Shown: positions 46,320-57,685 of the stretch, one piece after another
Numbering within the stretch: the stretch's first letter is position 1
Layout: each line of letters begins with the position of its first letter
Assembly (NCBI GenBank): GCA_015680685.1
Contig: MNCI01025409.1
Coordinates: 165,481-229,480, forward strand
Direction of reading: 5' to 3'
Source: Gnetum montanum
Lineage: Eukaryota > Streptophyta > Gnetopsida > Gnetales > Gnetaceae
Length of the DNA stretch: 64,000 bases
Notes under the pieces: generated by a model
Databases searched by the model: none
What the model was told of the DNA's origin: nothing
Seen by the model: only the letters and a program-made list of their open reading frames with translations
Made by a program: the position numbers and the translations under genes

Positions 46320-47075
46320 CTTATTCAAATATTAAAATTTCTACAAATAAACATTGATTCTTTTATTGGAAATAAATTTTGGCATAGAAGATCATAAGGA
46401 AACTTTTATGTAATCTTATCTAACCTATATTATTATATGGGTGTGTTGCATGGATACCTTCTCTTTCTATACATAATTAGAAAAATTAGAGCATATTCAA
46501 AAATAGTTTCTTGTATGTGAATTTCAAGTGTAAATGCAAACTTATTATGATATCCTACTTCTAGAAGTAGATTTTCTTCTTCTTGAAATTGAAGCCCTTT
46601 GTCAATTTATTACTTATACTTAAAAGTTAAGTCATATAGAAGAAGTCAATTATGCTAAGGAAATAATGAATACTAAATAAGAAAATGGATGATTATATTA
46701 AGAAAAATTATGGTTTCACTTATGAAATATTATAATAAAGGATCTTCCATTAAATAAAAGGCTCTTTCAGAAGGCTATAAAAAAAATTCTTGGCTAAAGT
46801 TTACTTGAACATATTAAGAAATAAGCATTTTTATTTACATTATATTAGAGAAGGTTTATTATCTCATACTCAAAACTATCTATTCTTAGTTATTCCTATT
46901 AATTTAAGGAATAAAATTGCTAAAGCAAGAATGAGTTTTCATAATCTCTTTATTGAAATAGATCATTAAATCAATTTATTGAGAGAAGAATATATTTGTA
47001 GATTTTACATTAAGGATGAACATATATTTTTATTTTCCCCTTCTTTGGCTCAAATTTAAATGAATTATAACATCA
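46320..47075 (+). pseudogene. 3' part of the same non-LTR retrotransposon (thumb and C-terminus)
   Basis: On the plus strand PILLYGCVAWIPSL (near 46425) is the RT thumb motif P-LLYG-E-WG. EHIQK and YYDILLLEVDFLLLEIEAL (near 46540) follow. The C-terminal block at 46830-47060 reads HYIREGLLSHTQNYLFLVIP, then ARMSFHNLFIEI and REEYICRFYIKDEHIFLF, the H/C-rich tail of this RT type. Orientation is opposite to the RT palm at 44575-46140. Confidence 0.75.
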
Positions 47076-47427
47076 ATAGTAATATGATTATTATTTTCTT
47101 TCAAATTACCTTTGTCTACTTGGGATATTACATCAATGATGTTTTCTACATTTTTCAAAAATGTGTTGAGGCTTTGTAACCATCCAACAAACCCTTTTTG
47201 ATTTCCTAGACATAATAAAAATTTCTAGTTTTCACTTTTTAGTATGTTTTGGTAGAGTACAATATCATGCTACCTCAAACTAGAAAGAGTAAGAATTTCA
47301 TGATACTTTACCTAACCCATTAAAAATGTATTTTATAATGATTAAATATTTACATTTTATTTTAATAATTAACTTGTACCTATAAAATTATGAAATTTTC
47401 TCAAGGTTTACATAATCTAATCATTTT
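47076..47427. other. Spacer left of element B
   Basis: AT-rich, no gene or repeat recognised. It may include the 3' untranslated end of the preceding non-LTR copy. It ends with the ACCTT duplication at 47428-47432. Confidence 0.4.
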
Positions 47428-47432
47428 ACCTT
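47428..47432. repeat. Target-site duplication of element B (ACCTT, left copy)
   Basis: ACCTT precedes the LTR start TGATGATT at 47433. The identical ACCTT follows the 3' LTR at 57387-57391. Confidence 0.92.
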
Positions 47433-48237
47433 TGATGATTCATGATTTGATTGGCTCTGATATCGGAGCCTAGACATCAAATACCCAATGTCAATGCCCA
47501 AGATGTGATGTTGAATATCCAATATCGCAGGGTATATGCTGGCCTGTAATTATAGTGCTTGGGCTCATAGTTTTAGATGAGTTTTGGATAACTTTTGTCA
47601 TAGCTTAGTGAAGCTTTTCTAGTTTATTTTCTCTAGAGCTAGAATATTTTTTGAGTGCCTACAATAGGAGTTTGAGTGTGTACAAAACTTTATTCAAACA
47701 CTAATGTACTTCAACTTAGTAGTGTGATGGGAATAAAGACAAGCCATTTTGATCATCCTTGCAACACTAAGAATAGATTAATATCTCTTTAATGCATTCA
47801 TTATTCAAGACCTTTACTTTAATGCTTTTTCATTTAACAATTAATTTTTAGTTGTTAACAAACACAAGCATGACCACTTTGGGCATACGTGTAGCACTTG
47901 GTAACTCAGAAACACTTAATGTTTGGTAACCCATAAGTGCTACATGCATTCAAGATGTGTTTGGAAAGTCGAAATGGGTACTTGTGTTAGGATAGCTAGG
48001 TAGTAGGCTAATTAGATATTAAATTTCTTTATCTTCCATTCTTGGGGTAGGTGATTAAATTTATAAAACATAAAATGATAAAAAATCATGTACCTTAATT
48101 ACACTTAAACCATATCTTCCACTTGCTATAAAAATTAGAGTACTAGAGAGCTATAGGTCCATGGAATTCAACTGGATCACATGTGAACACCTTAGTGATT
48201 CGTATGATTGGGCGTAGGGGTACCTCACCACTCATCA
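47433..48237 (+). repeat. 5' LTR of element B
   Basis: Begins TGATGATTCATGATTTG and ends ACTCATCA. U3 has GATATCGGAG, CCAATGTC and CCAATATCGC units. The TATA box is decayed to TGTAATTATAG near 47545, although the 3' LTR keeps CTATAAATATAG. Confidence 0.92.
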
Positions 48238-48238
48238 T

Positions 48239-48255
48239 TGGTACCATTGTTGGGG
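48239..48255 (+). promoter_or_regulatory. tRNA-Asp-type primer-binding site of element B
   Basis: TGGTACCATTGTTGGGGAC follows the LTR by one base. It matches the tRNA-Asp complement apart from transitions and one missing base. Confidence 0.8.
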
Positions 48256-48411
48256 ACCTTTTAGTTGTTACATGTGCTATCTAGGACTTAGTGGAAATTA
48301 TTCAAATCATTGGAACAAACCTTAGCATCATATCATACTTTTAAATTATGACAACAAAATTTAAAAGCACATTGAATTTTTATCCATTAATTGAAAACGT
48401 CTTCTTCTCAT

Positions 48412-50310
48412 AGGAGTTCTTCTCTACCCTAGTTTGATGGAGTACATTAGTTGGTACCTTAGCATGTCAAGTGGTATATGCTCATTCTAATGAGTATGTG
48501 TCTAATTTCTCCTACATCAAGATGAACAACTATGGTGGTGTGACCTGGAGGACAACATTGTGTTGCTGCCCAATTAATACGTTCCTATAATGCTCCGAAA
48601 AATGCTTATTTATCTGGGTCTCTAGGAACTTCATGCTGAGTAGGTTGTACAAGATATTAATGCCTAGGATTATCATCCCATTGAGGCACAACATCTATGG
48701 AATTGATAGTTAGAACAACATCATAAATTTGTAAAGGGAAAAGGATTTAATGATTCCCCATTCCTCCTATACCAAGAAGATGGTGGATAACCTTTCTCTA
48801 GGGGTTTTCCATTCAATGAAATTCCTCCCTTTGACTTCAGTGAAGGAGGTCAAAACTAGAACCTACAGTCCACAATTCACAGTCCTAATTCTAGTAAGAA
48901 TGGATCCAATGACAAAGAAGGATCTAAAGAGGCAAGTCAAGGTAGGGATGTGGATAGGAAAAAAAATCATGATCATGGTCACAATCACTAAAGAGGTGGT
49001 AGCTAGCACTATGATGGTTCTGGTTCTCCTTCCTCTTTGCATTCATCATCATCATCATCATCTTATTCTAGATTTGATCACAACTACAGGGGGCACGAAT
49101 CTGATGAAGGTGATCGATGGGACTAAAATGATCAAAGGGATCATTAGGTAGGGCAAGATTAAGGGCATGAACATTTAAGAGAGGTACATCACCATGAATG
49201 ATGGGGTAGTAGAGGGCATCATAGGCACTATAATCATGGACTCGATGAGCCTTAACTTGCTACCCGAAGAATGCTTAATATCGTAGAGGTAGTATGAATT
49301 CCAACAAGGCATGTAAAGGATAGTTAAATTAAAAGGCTAGACATGAACAATATCCCTCGATCCGAAGGAGGATATAACTTAGATCTACAGAACCATCTTC
49401 AAGCCTTTCAAGATGCATGTGCCTTGAAAAATATAGAAAATGAGTGACAAAAGCTTAAGTTGTTTCCATGGACATTCATTAAAGAAGTAGAGAACTAGTA
49501 CTGGTCCTTAGAATTAGAATCTATCAGACAATGAAGTGCCATGCTTGAATTGTTTAATGATAAATATTAGATGTACTCTAGAGTGTCCAACTTGAGAAGG
49601 TAGATCCAAGGATGGAAACAACACATGAATCCTTGGATGTTACCATTGGCCAATACTATTCCTTAATGCACAGATGTCCTAGTAATGGTTATTCTCAACC
49701 AGATCAACTTTGCCACATTGTAGATGGGATTTGATCTGAAACGAGAAGAACCCTTGGTGTTTATGCCCAAGAGTGATTGGAAAAATTAAGTGCTTGTTAG
49801 ATCAAAAGATTAGTTGAGTAGGTAGCTAAAGAGGAAGGTAAATTAAGAAAAAGAAAAGGTGCAAAAGAGTATAATCATGATCTTTCCATTCATAAGAGGG
49901 AGGTTTGATTCTGTGATAATGAGGAAGAATCATCACTTAATGAGCTAACAAATAAGAAAACCTTACCACTCCAAAAATTTCAATTTAAAATTACAGCCAA
50001 GGTTGATTAGTTATGGGACTCCATGGATAACAGATTTCAAGCTATCCTAAAAAATTTTTAAGAGTCTAAAGGACATGATAGTGATCATGAGCACAAGAGG
50101 CTCAAGGAAGCTAAACGTGCCTATTAAAGATGTAAGGGCAAGATTGCTACAATAGAAGAAGTTGTTGGATGTGAATTAGATGATGATGGTGGGTGTGACG
50201 TCTATCAGTATGCACATATTAAGGGATGTTACCCCATAGTATCACACTTATAGGAGTCTAGGGTATATGCTTTGAATCCACGACTAGCACAAAGGAAAAC
50301 ACCTAGAAGA
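48412..50310 (+). pseudogene. gag: Degenerate Gag of element B
   Basis: The N-terminal part (near 48480-48660) matches A. A Ser/His-rich segment lies at 48890-49140. The conserved middle reads IPRSEGGYNLDLQNHLQAFQ near 49355, then CALKNIENE, LELESIRQ and MLELFNDKY near 49540. The acidic tail is near 49900-50250, with GCDVYQYAHIKGC-like text, and ends LNPRLAQRKTPRRLPYPQ near 50300. Reading needs several frame changes, and stops include TGA and TAG at Gln or Trp positions. An ATG-led frame at 48750-49151 is a shadow for most of its length. Confidence 0.83.
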
Positions 50311-51410
50311 TTGCCTTATCCTCAAGGAAATTTTCGGTATTTCTACTAGAAATAATATTATTATCCAAGTGGAACTCTACCACAATCATATGAGTAGTAT
50401 CAATAGTGGAAACAATCACAGTCATAGGCGTTGGCATCACCAAGGAAATAGTACCCTTACAAACAACCTGATCCCTATGGGTACGACATTCAGCAATCTT
50501 CATCTCCATGTGACTCTTATAGTCACATTTCTACTTTCCAATCTCACTACCACTCTCCTAACACTTATCAAACTCATTCTTCACATGCATAGAGAAATAC
50601 CACCTTTTACCCTTATCCTCCTCCTATCCCTACACATGTTCCTCTGTGTTCTGCACAACTACCACCTACTCTACATATGTAGGGTGAACTACTAGCTCAA
50701 GCACAACAATGTAATGCTACTAGGATTTTTAACTTACAACCAACTCATCACTCGAGTGGTTTGAATACTCAATCAAAGAAAAGATCTTTTTTTCGACCCT
50801 GCAGTCCACCTAAGCCCTCAAATACACCTACAGTTGACAAACCTATTCCTTTGTCTTTCTCTATATCAATTTCCTTTGAGTTTCCTTCAAACCAAATACC
50901 ACCCCAGATTCATACTATGATGCTTACTCACATTGTATCTAATTAGATCCATGCTAGAAACCTTCCTAGGAAATTAGCTAATCCTAGAAGTCCTATTATT
51001 TATTTGCAAATTGTTGGGAATGAACTATGCAAAGCTCTTCTCGACTTAGGTTTTGGTGTCAATCTAATTTCTCATGAAATGTATACTGCAAGGAACCTAC
51101 CTCCTCCTAAGAAGAGTAATATCATATTAGAATTAGTAGACCAATCCATTACTATTCCATTGGAATTGGTAGAAGACATTGTGGCCACTGTCTATGGGTG
51201 GTATTATCATGCTAATTTCCTAGTGATAAAGGTGGAGAACTACAAAGGGAACTTCTCAATCATCATGGGAGTTGATGCAAGCATGGGCATCAGAGATATT
51301 TCCTTGGAAATATCTAAAGAAAATGCATTCGAGAAGATCGAGAAGAAGCAAGTTCCATGCATTGCATACAATGATACACGGTGCAATTGTGTGCAAAACC
51401 TTTAGGCAAT
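50311..51410 (+). pseudogene. pol: Linker and aspartic protease remnant of element B
   Basis: A Tyr/Gln/Ser-rich linker runs to about 50960. The protease at 51004-51405 is open for 133 codons: GNELCKALLDLGFGVNLISH, where the DSG triad reads Asp-Leu-Gly, then SITIPLELVEDIVATVYGW, NYKGNFSIIMGVDASMGI and VPCIAYNDTRCNC. The Ser-to-Leu change removes the catalytic loop residue. The same substitution is found in Z but not in C. Confidence 0.85.
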
Positions 51411-51543
51411 GAAATGAGCATCAATCTTTGCATGTAAGAAGTGTGCACTAGAAGCATAAATTCAAAGGTGTCTATATGCAATAGGTACAAAATAGGAGGA
51501 TACCCAATGGCTAACCACTAATTCTGAAAGTAGCACACTTTGC

Positions 51544-51780
51544 ATGGAACTGACTAAAAGCCTAACATGTGTATATGTCACAAGCATAAATGAAATACAA
51601 CAAGTTCACCACCAACTCCCTACTGATGCAAATGATGATTCATATTGGGGAGAGTTGGAAATACCTGAAAATTTCAAGCAAGAGCCCCTTGAACTAAAAA
51701 CTCTACCAGCTAGCATGGAATATGTGTTCTTAAACAATGGAAAGCTCATCATAATCAATGCAAATCTAACTCAAAAATAG
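51544..51780 (+). pseudogene. pol: Protease-RT spacer segment of element B
   Basis: This 78-codon open stretch (MELTKSLTCVYVTSINEIQQ, then WGELEIPENFKQEPLELKTL, ASMEYVFLNNGKLIIINANL) lies between protease and RT. It has a close homologue in A at 20818-21054. It ends just before the RT and belongs to the same polyprotein; the LELKTLP.SMEYVFL motif is the normal lead-in to the RT. The ATG is internal. Confidence 0.8.
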
Positions 51781-51799
51781 AAAAATATGTTGAATGTAG

Positions 51800-52790
51800 T
51801 TGAAAAATGGTGATTAGCTTTTGCCTAGTCATATCCTAAACTCATAGGGATTGATCCTAGGATATGCCAGCATCACATCTACACTGATCTAGCCATGAAG
51901 CGAAAGAGGTAGCCATAGAGGTTATTACACACTAAACTAAAGTAGATCATCAAAGAGGAAATCAAACAATTCCTCAAGGTAGGGTTCATTTATCCCATTG
52001 CGGATAGTGAGTGGGTTAGTCCACTCATGATTGTACCAAAGAAAGGAGGTAAGTAGCATGTCTGCATCAATTTTTGATTGCTAAATATGGCAACATTAAA
52101 GTACCATTTTTCATTGTCATTTGTTGATGAGGTGTTAAGAATAATATCTAGGCATTACTACTATAGCTTTCTAGATGGTTATAGTGGCTATAACCAAATT
52201 CAAATTGCATCAGAGAACTAGGCCAAGACAACATTCATGAGTCCCTGGGGGCATTTTGTATATCATAAGATGCCATTTGTTTTGTGCAATGCCCTTGCTA
52301 CATTCCAATGCCTTGTTTTAAGCATTTTTTCAACAACAGATCAGTAGTGGTATGGAAGTCTTTATGGATGACTTCTTCACCTATGGAGCTACATTTGAGC
52401 AAGCCCTAGACTACCTTGAGCAAGTATTGAAATGATGTGTTGAGACAAACCTCAAGCTCAACTAGCAAAAGCGTCATCCAATGGTCTAGGAAGTCATTCT
52501 ATTGGGGCATCGAATCTCGCAAGAAAGAATTGAGATAGACCTTGAGAAAATAAGGGTCATCTAAGGAATAACCCATCAACTAGAAACTATCAAAGATGTT
52601 TGATCATTCCTTGGATAGATTGGCTACTACCAGAAATTCATAAAGAATATCTATAAGATTGCAAAACTTTTGGTAAAGTTAACAAATAAAGATGCTTCAT
52701 TCGTTTGGACCACATAATGTGAAAAGGAATTCCATCAACTAAAGGAGAAACTTGTAGAAATGCCAATCCTACAAGCACCTAACTAGTCTA
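51800..52790 (+). pseudogene. pol: Degenerate reverse transcriptase of element B
   Basis: Blocks: GFIYPIADSEWVSPLMIVPK (near 51985), YYSFLDGYSGYNQIQIAS (52160), MPFVLCNALATFQC (52273) and FMDDF at 52361-52375 with both Asp residues kept. Then TYGATFEQALDYLEQVL, a stop at the FMV.E Gln near 52490, and the connection segment GYYQKFIKN (52625). Frameshifts separate some blocks. Confidence 0.9.
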
Positions 52791-53160
52791 GACCATTTCA
52801 TGTCATGAAGAATGCATCAAATTACACCTTGGGAGCTATGCTTATGTAGATGGATGATAAGAAATGTGCATACTGCATTCACTATGTTAGTCAAAGCATT
52901 GTGGGTGCACAACTGAACTACACCACCATAGAAAAAGAATTGATGGTAATGGTGTTTGCTCTAGAAAAGTTTAGATATTATGTGCTTGGATACAAGGTGT
53001 TTGTGCACATAAACCATAATGCCATCTACTTCCTAATGAATAAGCCAATGGTGATCCCCTATGTCATACGGTGGCTAGTGATATTACAAGAATTCAATCT
53101 TGTGATGGTAGATTGAAAAGGTATTAAGAATGTGGTTGCTAACCACTTGTCTCAGTTATG
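52791..53160 (+). pseudogene. pol: Degenerate RNase H of element B
   Basis: RPFHVMKNASNYTLGAMLM precedes a TAG at 52847-52849, the same Gln position that is TAG in A. The open part, 52850-53116, has GAQLNYTTIEKELMVMVFAL, then HINHNAIYFLMNKPM, where the family Asp of T-D-H is Asn. It ends near VANHLSQL at 53158. Confidence 0.85.
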
Positions 53161-53339
53161 ATGGGACAACAAAGAGGAGGAGAACCCACTATCTGATATG
53201 TTTCCTAATGAACTCCTCTTTGATGAAGCTATAATTGAAAAATTTTCCAATGAACTTAAATGGTATGATGGCATTCTCACTTATCTTCTCACTTAAGAGA
53301 TGCCATAAGGGTTGGACCACCAAAATAAATAATAGTTTC

Positions 53340-54600
53340 TTCACTAGGTGAAACACTTCATGGAGATTAATGAACACCTCTACAAGGTATGTGCTAATGG
53401 CTTGGTTCAATGGTATGTCCCTGATGCTAATCAACTATGTGTTCTCCAGGATGCTCATGAAGGCCCTTGTGGGGGTCACTATGTTGGGAGATGCACAACC
53501 ATTAAAATCTTGATGGTAGGGTACTATTAGCCAACAATATTTAGGGATTCTCACCAAAATGTATGCTCTTGTGAAAGATGCCAATGGGATAGTGGAATCA
53601 CTACTTGAATGGAGAGACCTCAATAATGCATTTAACCATTACAATCCTTCAACATCTAGGGCATTGATTTCATGGGCCCCATCACACCTATGTCAAATGA
53701 AAAGATGTACATCATAGTTGCTATTGACTATTGTATGAAATGGGTAGAAGTAGTAAATTTCACTAATTGTATATCTTCCATTGATTCTTAATTTGTACAA
53801 CAAAATTTTATAAATAGGTTTGGTATGCCATGTGCATTAATTTCTAATAATGAAACCCACATTACATGCACTACGTTTTGGAAGCTTGTGTAACGCTTGG
53901 AAGTTGAATAGAAACTCACAACACCCTACCACCCCCAAGCCAATGGTCAAGCTGAGGTTACCAATAGGAAAATCACAAACATTCTAACAAGAATCATCAG
54001 CAAATATAGGAAATACTAGAGCATGAAACTCAACGATGCCCTTTGGACCTACCGCTAAACATGGAAACTTCCTATAGGCTACTCTTCCTATGAGCTTGTG
54101 TATGGAAAATTACCAACACTTCCTATTCAATCCAAGCTCCATATACTTTCAACAACCTATGACCTTGACCTTGAGTTGATTTTAGCACAAAAATAGCAAT
54201 TAATGAATCTCAACTTGCTAGACAAAAATTGATTAGTAGCCCTATCATCTAATGAGCTACACAAAGCATTCAACAAAAAGGACCATGACCTTAAAATAAG
54301 GAAAGTTAGACTTCAACCAAGAGATAAGGTTATCTACTAGAATCCCACACATATACCTTAACGAACTAAGTTCTAGATGTTGTGGGAAGGACCTTACATC
54401 ATTTACAAAATGTTTTCTTCTGTGGCCATGATGATCTACAAACCTAAGAGCCTAGAGAAGAAACAGTTGGCCAACATACAAAAAGTCAAACCTTTCCACG
54501 AGCATAAGCAAACTAATACAAAAAATGCTTCATCAAATGAAAATCCATGCTCAATATTTTGGATCTCCTCCTTTCAACTTAGTCATGGGGGAGATGGCTA
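53340..54600 (+). pseudogene. pol: Degenerate integrase of element B
   Basis: The zinc-binding domain is nearly complete: DAHEGPCGGHYVGRCTTIKI (53450-53510), then CSCERCQWDSG near 53570. The core has GIDFMGPITPMSNEK (first Asp at 53666-53668) and NRFGMPCALISNNETH, where the second catalytic Asp is Asn at about 53846. It continues LTTPYHPQANGQAEVTNRK (Glu kept, near 53950). The C-terminal part reads YELVYGKLPTLPIQSKLH (54090), then LWEGPYIIYKMFSS (54380). The protein ends by 54600. In the live family integrase joins the cDNA ends to the host; this copy lacks one catalytic residue and has stops. Confidence 0.9.
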
Positions 54601-56518
54601 TCCATGATAACCATATAAGTAGCTTCTCAATTGGTCATATTTTTGTTTTACACATTTTTGTTTTATAACTTTTTATTTTACACTTTTTTTTCAACATTAT
54701 TAATTTTTCAAAGTTTTTGTTTTACAACATCATTCGTACATTTTTTTTTCTTGAATATTTTACAATTTCTTACATAGTTTTCTTTATTGGGATGTGATTT
54801 TCTTATCTTGTTTTAATAATAAGTATCTTATTGCCAACTGGGTATAGTGTGATTTAATTGATGTGGGTACATATTACTCAGTTATTTGATTATTGGTGTG
54901 TAGATTGTAGCTTTGAATTTTTTTACAAATAATTAGGACATGGTTTCTTGTTTATGAAATAGGTAATGAGTCCACAAGATCCACCCATCCATAAACTCTA
55001 TGATTTTTCTTATTCTAGAAATGTGTAGTCCCTTTTTCATTAATAAAACTTTAATGAAGTTGTGACTTTGGTAGTTTTTGGATTTAGAAAGGATTTAAAG
55101 GTTGAATAGGATGTGACTTCAAGGAGATTTGGTATTCTTTGTACCTCTCTATTTTCTTGGGTGCACGTGAGTGTTCATGGATTTCTTATCATTCCATGTC
55201 AACCAATAAAAAGAAGTTGAATAAGTCTTTGCATGGTGTGGTTCCCATTTCAAAAAAAATGATGAAAATTCAAAGCACACCCCTTAGATACAATAAATGG
55301 GCTACAAGCACTAGTTATGGGATTAGAAAGATATGTTACCCATGCCTAAAGGTCCCCTCTAACTAAGGTCCTTCCTTACTTCCTACTTCTCTATTCTTCT
55401 CTAATAATGAATGGTAGTTATTTTGTGGGAGCACTCTTGTGTCTCAATGGAATGGACTGGTCTTAGAATGATGATGTGATGTCACTAAATATGGTTGGTT
55501 TTGGTCTAGACTAATGATGGATTTTATCAAGTCATTTAACCACAAAATTCACAAAGGACTTCATGTGACCTTAATTAGGAACTACATTATACTCTTTCTC
55601 ATCCATCTATGCTTTCCATGTCTCACCTCACTACCAATTTCATGTTCTTGTTCAATGTCCTAGCTTGATGTGTTAAAATTCTTAGGTAGTTTCTTCTAGG
55701 TTTTTGTACTTAACCTTCTATAACCATTAATGATACATGGAGCCCATAGACTCCTTGGTTTGAATTTATGCAAGGGAAATAAAAGGCCTCTTCTTACTTT
55801 GGAAGGACCCACTTGCATATCTTTTGGTTGGGTTAGTTAAGTTCTTTATCCTTAAACATTCTTACAATCAAACCCTTTTATGTTCTCCATCAATGACATT
55901 GAATTATGCACATATTCACAACATTTTACAATGAACTTTCCTCTTTATTGTTGTGAATTCTTAAACCCTCTTCAAGAATTTCATCCAATTTGAACTTTTT
56001 CAAATTTCATGGACCGCTTATCTATTTTACACTATTTGTCAATCTTCCCACTAACAGTCCTAAAGGAATCAATCTACCACAATCACAACCTAGCCAAGTG
56101 TAACTGTTGATGAGGTAAGGTACTTAACAACTATGTGTTACACATTGCATACTAATTCATGATTCTATTGTGAGTATAGTGGGAAGCATGGAATGGAAGT
56201 GGGACTACCTTTACCAAGGATGATGCCACAATATCACACGATGAGGACCATGCATAATTGTTGGATCTTCTCTCTTACTCTTTAGTTTTCAAGAGATGTT
56301 GGATGTCGATTTTATCCAGGGTGTTCACTTCTCTTATCATGAACATCCAATTTTGTAAAATATTGTAGATCCATACACTTGGGCACTCAACGTTTGTTTG
56401 TTGCATCTAAGTCAATTTGTATGTCTATTAATAATCCCATACCTATCCAATATTTTATAAGGAACTTGGTCCTCCTCTTCTTCACTCGAGGATGAATTTT
56501 CATTCAATTGTGGGGGTA
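54601..56518 (+). other. 3' noncoding region and polypurine tract of element B
   Basis: About 1.9 kb without a recognisable gene. It is T-rich at 54640-54780 (TTTTACA words) and contains the antisense tRNA-like boxes near 55265-55310. It ends with the polypurine tract TGTGGGGGTA at 56509-56518. It is collinear with C (37672-39199) and with A after the 24510-25320 contig is flipped. Confidence 0.75.
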
Positions 56519-57386
56519 TGATGAGTCATGATTTGACTAGTTTTGATATCAGATATCCAATATTAGAGCCTTGACTTCAAATACCCAATGTTGAAGCCTA
56601 GGACGCAATGTCGAATATCCGATATCGTAGGGTATATGCTAAACTATAAATATAGCACTTGGGCTTATAGTTTTAGATGTGTTTTTGATAGTTTTTTTCA
56701 TAGCTTAGTGAATCTCTTATAGTTTATTTTTGCCAGAGTTGGAATATATCCTGAGTGCTCGCAATAGGAGTTTGAGCATGTATAGAACTTTATTCAAACA
56801 TTGATGTACCTAAGCATAGCAATGTAATGGGAATAAAGATGAGCCCTTTTGATTATCCTTACAACACTGAGAATAGGTTAATATTTCTTTAATACATTCA
56901 TTATTCAAGCACTTTACTTTAAAGCATTTTCATTGAGCAATTAATATCTAGTTATTAATGAACATAAGCACGACCACTTCAAGCATACATGTAGCACTTG
57001 GTAACCTAGAACACTTAATGTTTGGTAACCCAAAAGCACTACATACATTCAGGATGTGTTTGGAAATTGGAAATAGGTACTTATGTTAGGCTAACTAGGT
57101 AGTAGGCTAATTAGATATTAAATTCCTTTATCTTCCATTCTTGTTGTAGGTGATTAAATTTATAAAACATAAAATGATAAAAATCATGTATCTCAATTAC
57201 ACTTAAATAATATCTTTGAGCTTCACAAGTATAGTTGGAAAGACAACAAATGTTCTTAATTCCCATTTCACTTCCTAGAGGAATTAGTGTACTGGAGAGC
57301 TATAGGTCCACGAAATTCAACCAGATCGCATGTGAACACCTTAGTGATTCATATGGTTGGATGTAGGGGTACCTTGCTGCTCATCA
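56519..57386 (+). repeat. 3' LTR of element B
   Basis: Begins TGATGAGTCATGATTTG and ends GCTCATCA. U3 has GATATCAGATATCC, CCAATGTTG and CCGATATCGT units. TATAAATA lies near 56645, and AATAAAG in R near 56832. Confidence 0.93.
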
Positions 57387-57391
57387 ACCTT
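57387..57391. repeat. Target-site duplication of element B (ACCTT, right copy)
   Basis: Identical to 47428-47432. Confidence 0.92.
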
Positions 57392-57599
57392 ATAGAAAAA
57401 AATGGTAGATAATATAATTTCTCATAAATTCATGAATCATTCTCAAATATATTTTTTTACATTATAGTTCAAAATCCCTCAATAATTTAGTTATTGTCAT
57501 CAAGGAACAATTTTAAGGGTAGGGCTAGGAATCTAATGCAAATTTCTCACATGCTCAAATTTTGCAACTTAGTGAATAAGAACATTTATTATGGGTATG

Positions 57600-57685
57600 C
57601 AATGGTTAGACCTAGTACTTACTAGTAGAATCAAACATGTGACCTTAGGTCACTAGGCTAAGACCTTTACCACTAAGCTGACACT
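57600..57685 (-). repeat. tRNA-derived SINE-like copy 1
   Basis: On the minus strand CAGCTTAGTGGTAAAGG (A box) is followed by TCTTAGCCTAGTGACC and then TGTTTGATTCTA (B box). The order and spacing are those of a tRNA-derived SINE head. It shares TTAG-GGTAAA-TCTTA and the B box with 58985-59060 and 62435-62505. Confidence 0.6.

Larger units (their letters stand above)
47433..57386 (+). mobile_element. Element B: full-length Athila-like Ty3/gypsy element
   Basis: This 9.95-kb element has all parts in order and without assembly gaps: LTR, tRNA-Asp primer site, Gag, linker, protease, RT, RNase H, integrase, about 1.9 kb of 3' noncoding DNA, polypurine tract, LTR, with a perfect 5-bp duplication. 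It is the best template for the family's layout in this window. Frameshifts and stops (often TAG at Gln codons) break every domain. No envelope-like gene or chromodomain was seen. Confidence 0.95.

Noticed and set aside
17533-48255. tRNA-Asp matches as tRNA genes
   Set aside because: Only 17-21 bases match, always just inside a 5' LTR, so they are primer-binding sites.
21477-52849. TAG codons as programmed readthrough
   Set aside because: They occur at many unrelated positions together with frameshifts and loss of catalytic residues, so decay is the simpler reading.
11000-54600. Endogenous pararetrovirus (Caulimoviridae) instead of LTR elements
   Set aside because: LTR pairs, 5-bp target duplications, tRNA-Asp primer sites and an integrase are present, and no movement-protein motif was seen.
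54601-56518. Envelope-like gene in the 3' region as in some Athila elements
   Set aside because: No open frame, signal peptide or transmembrane segment is conserved between B and C in this region.
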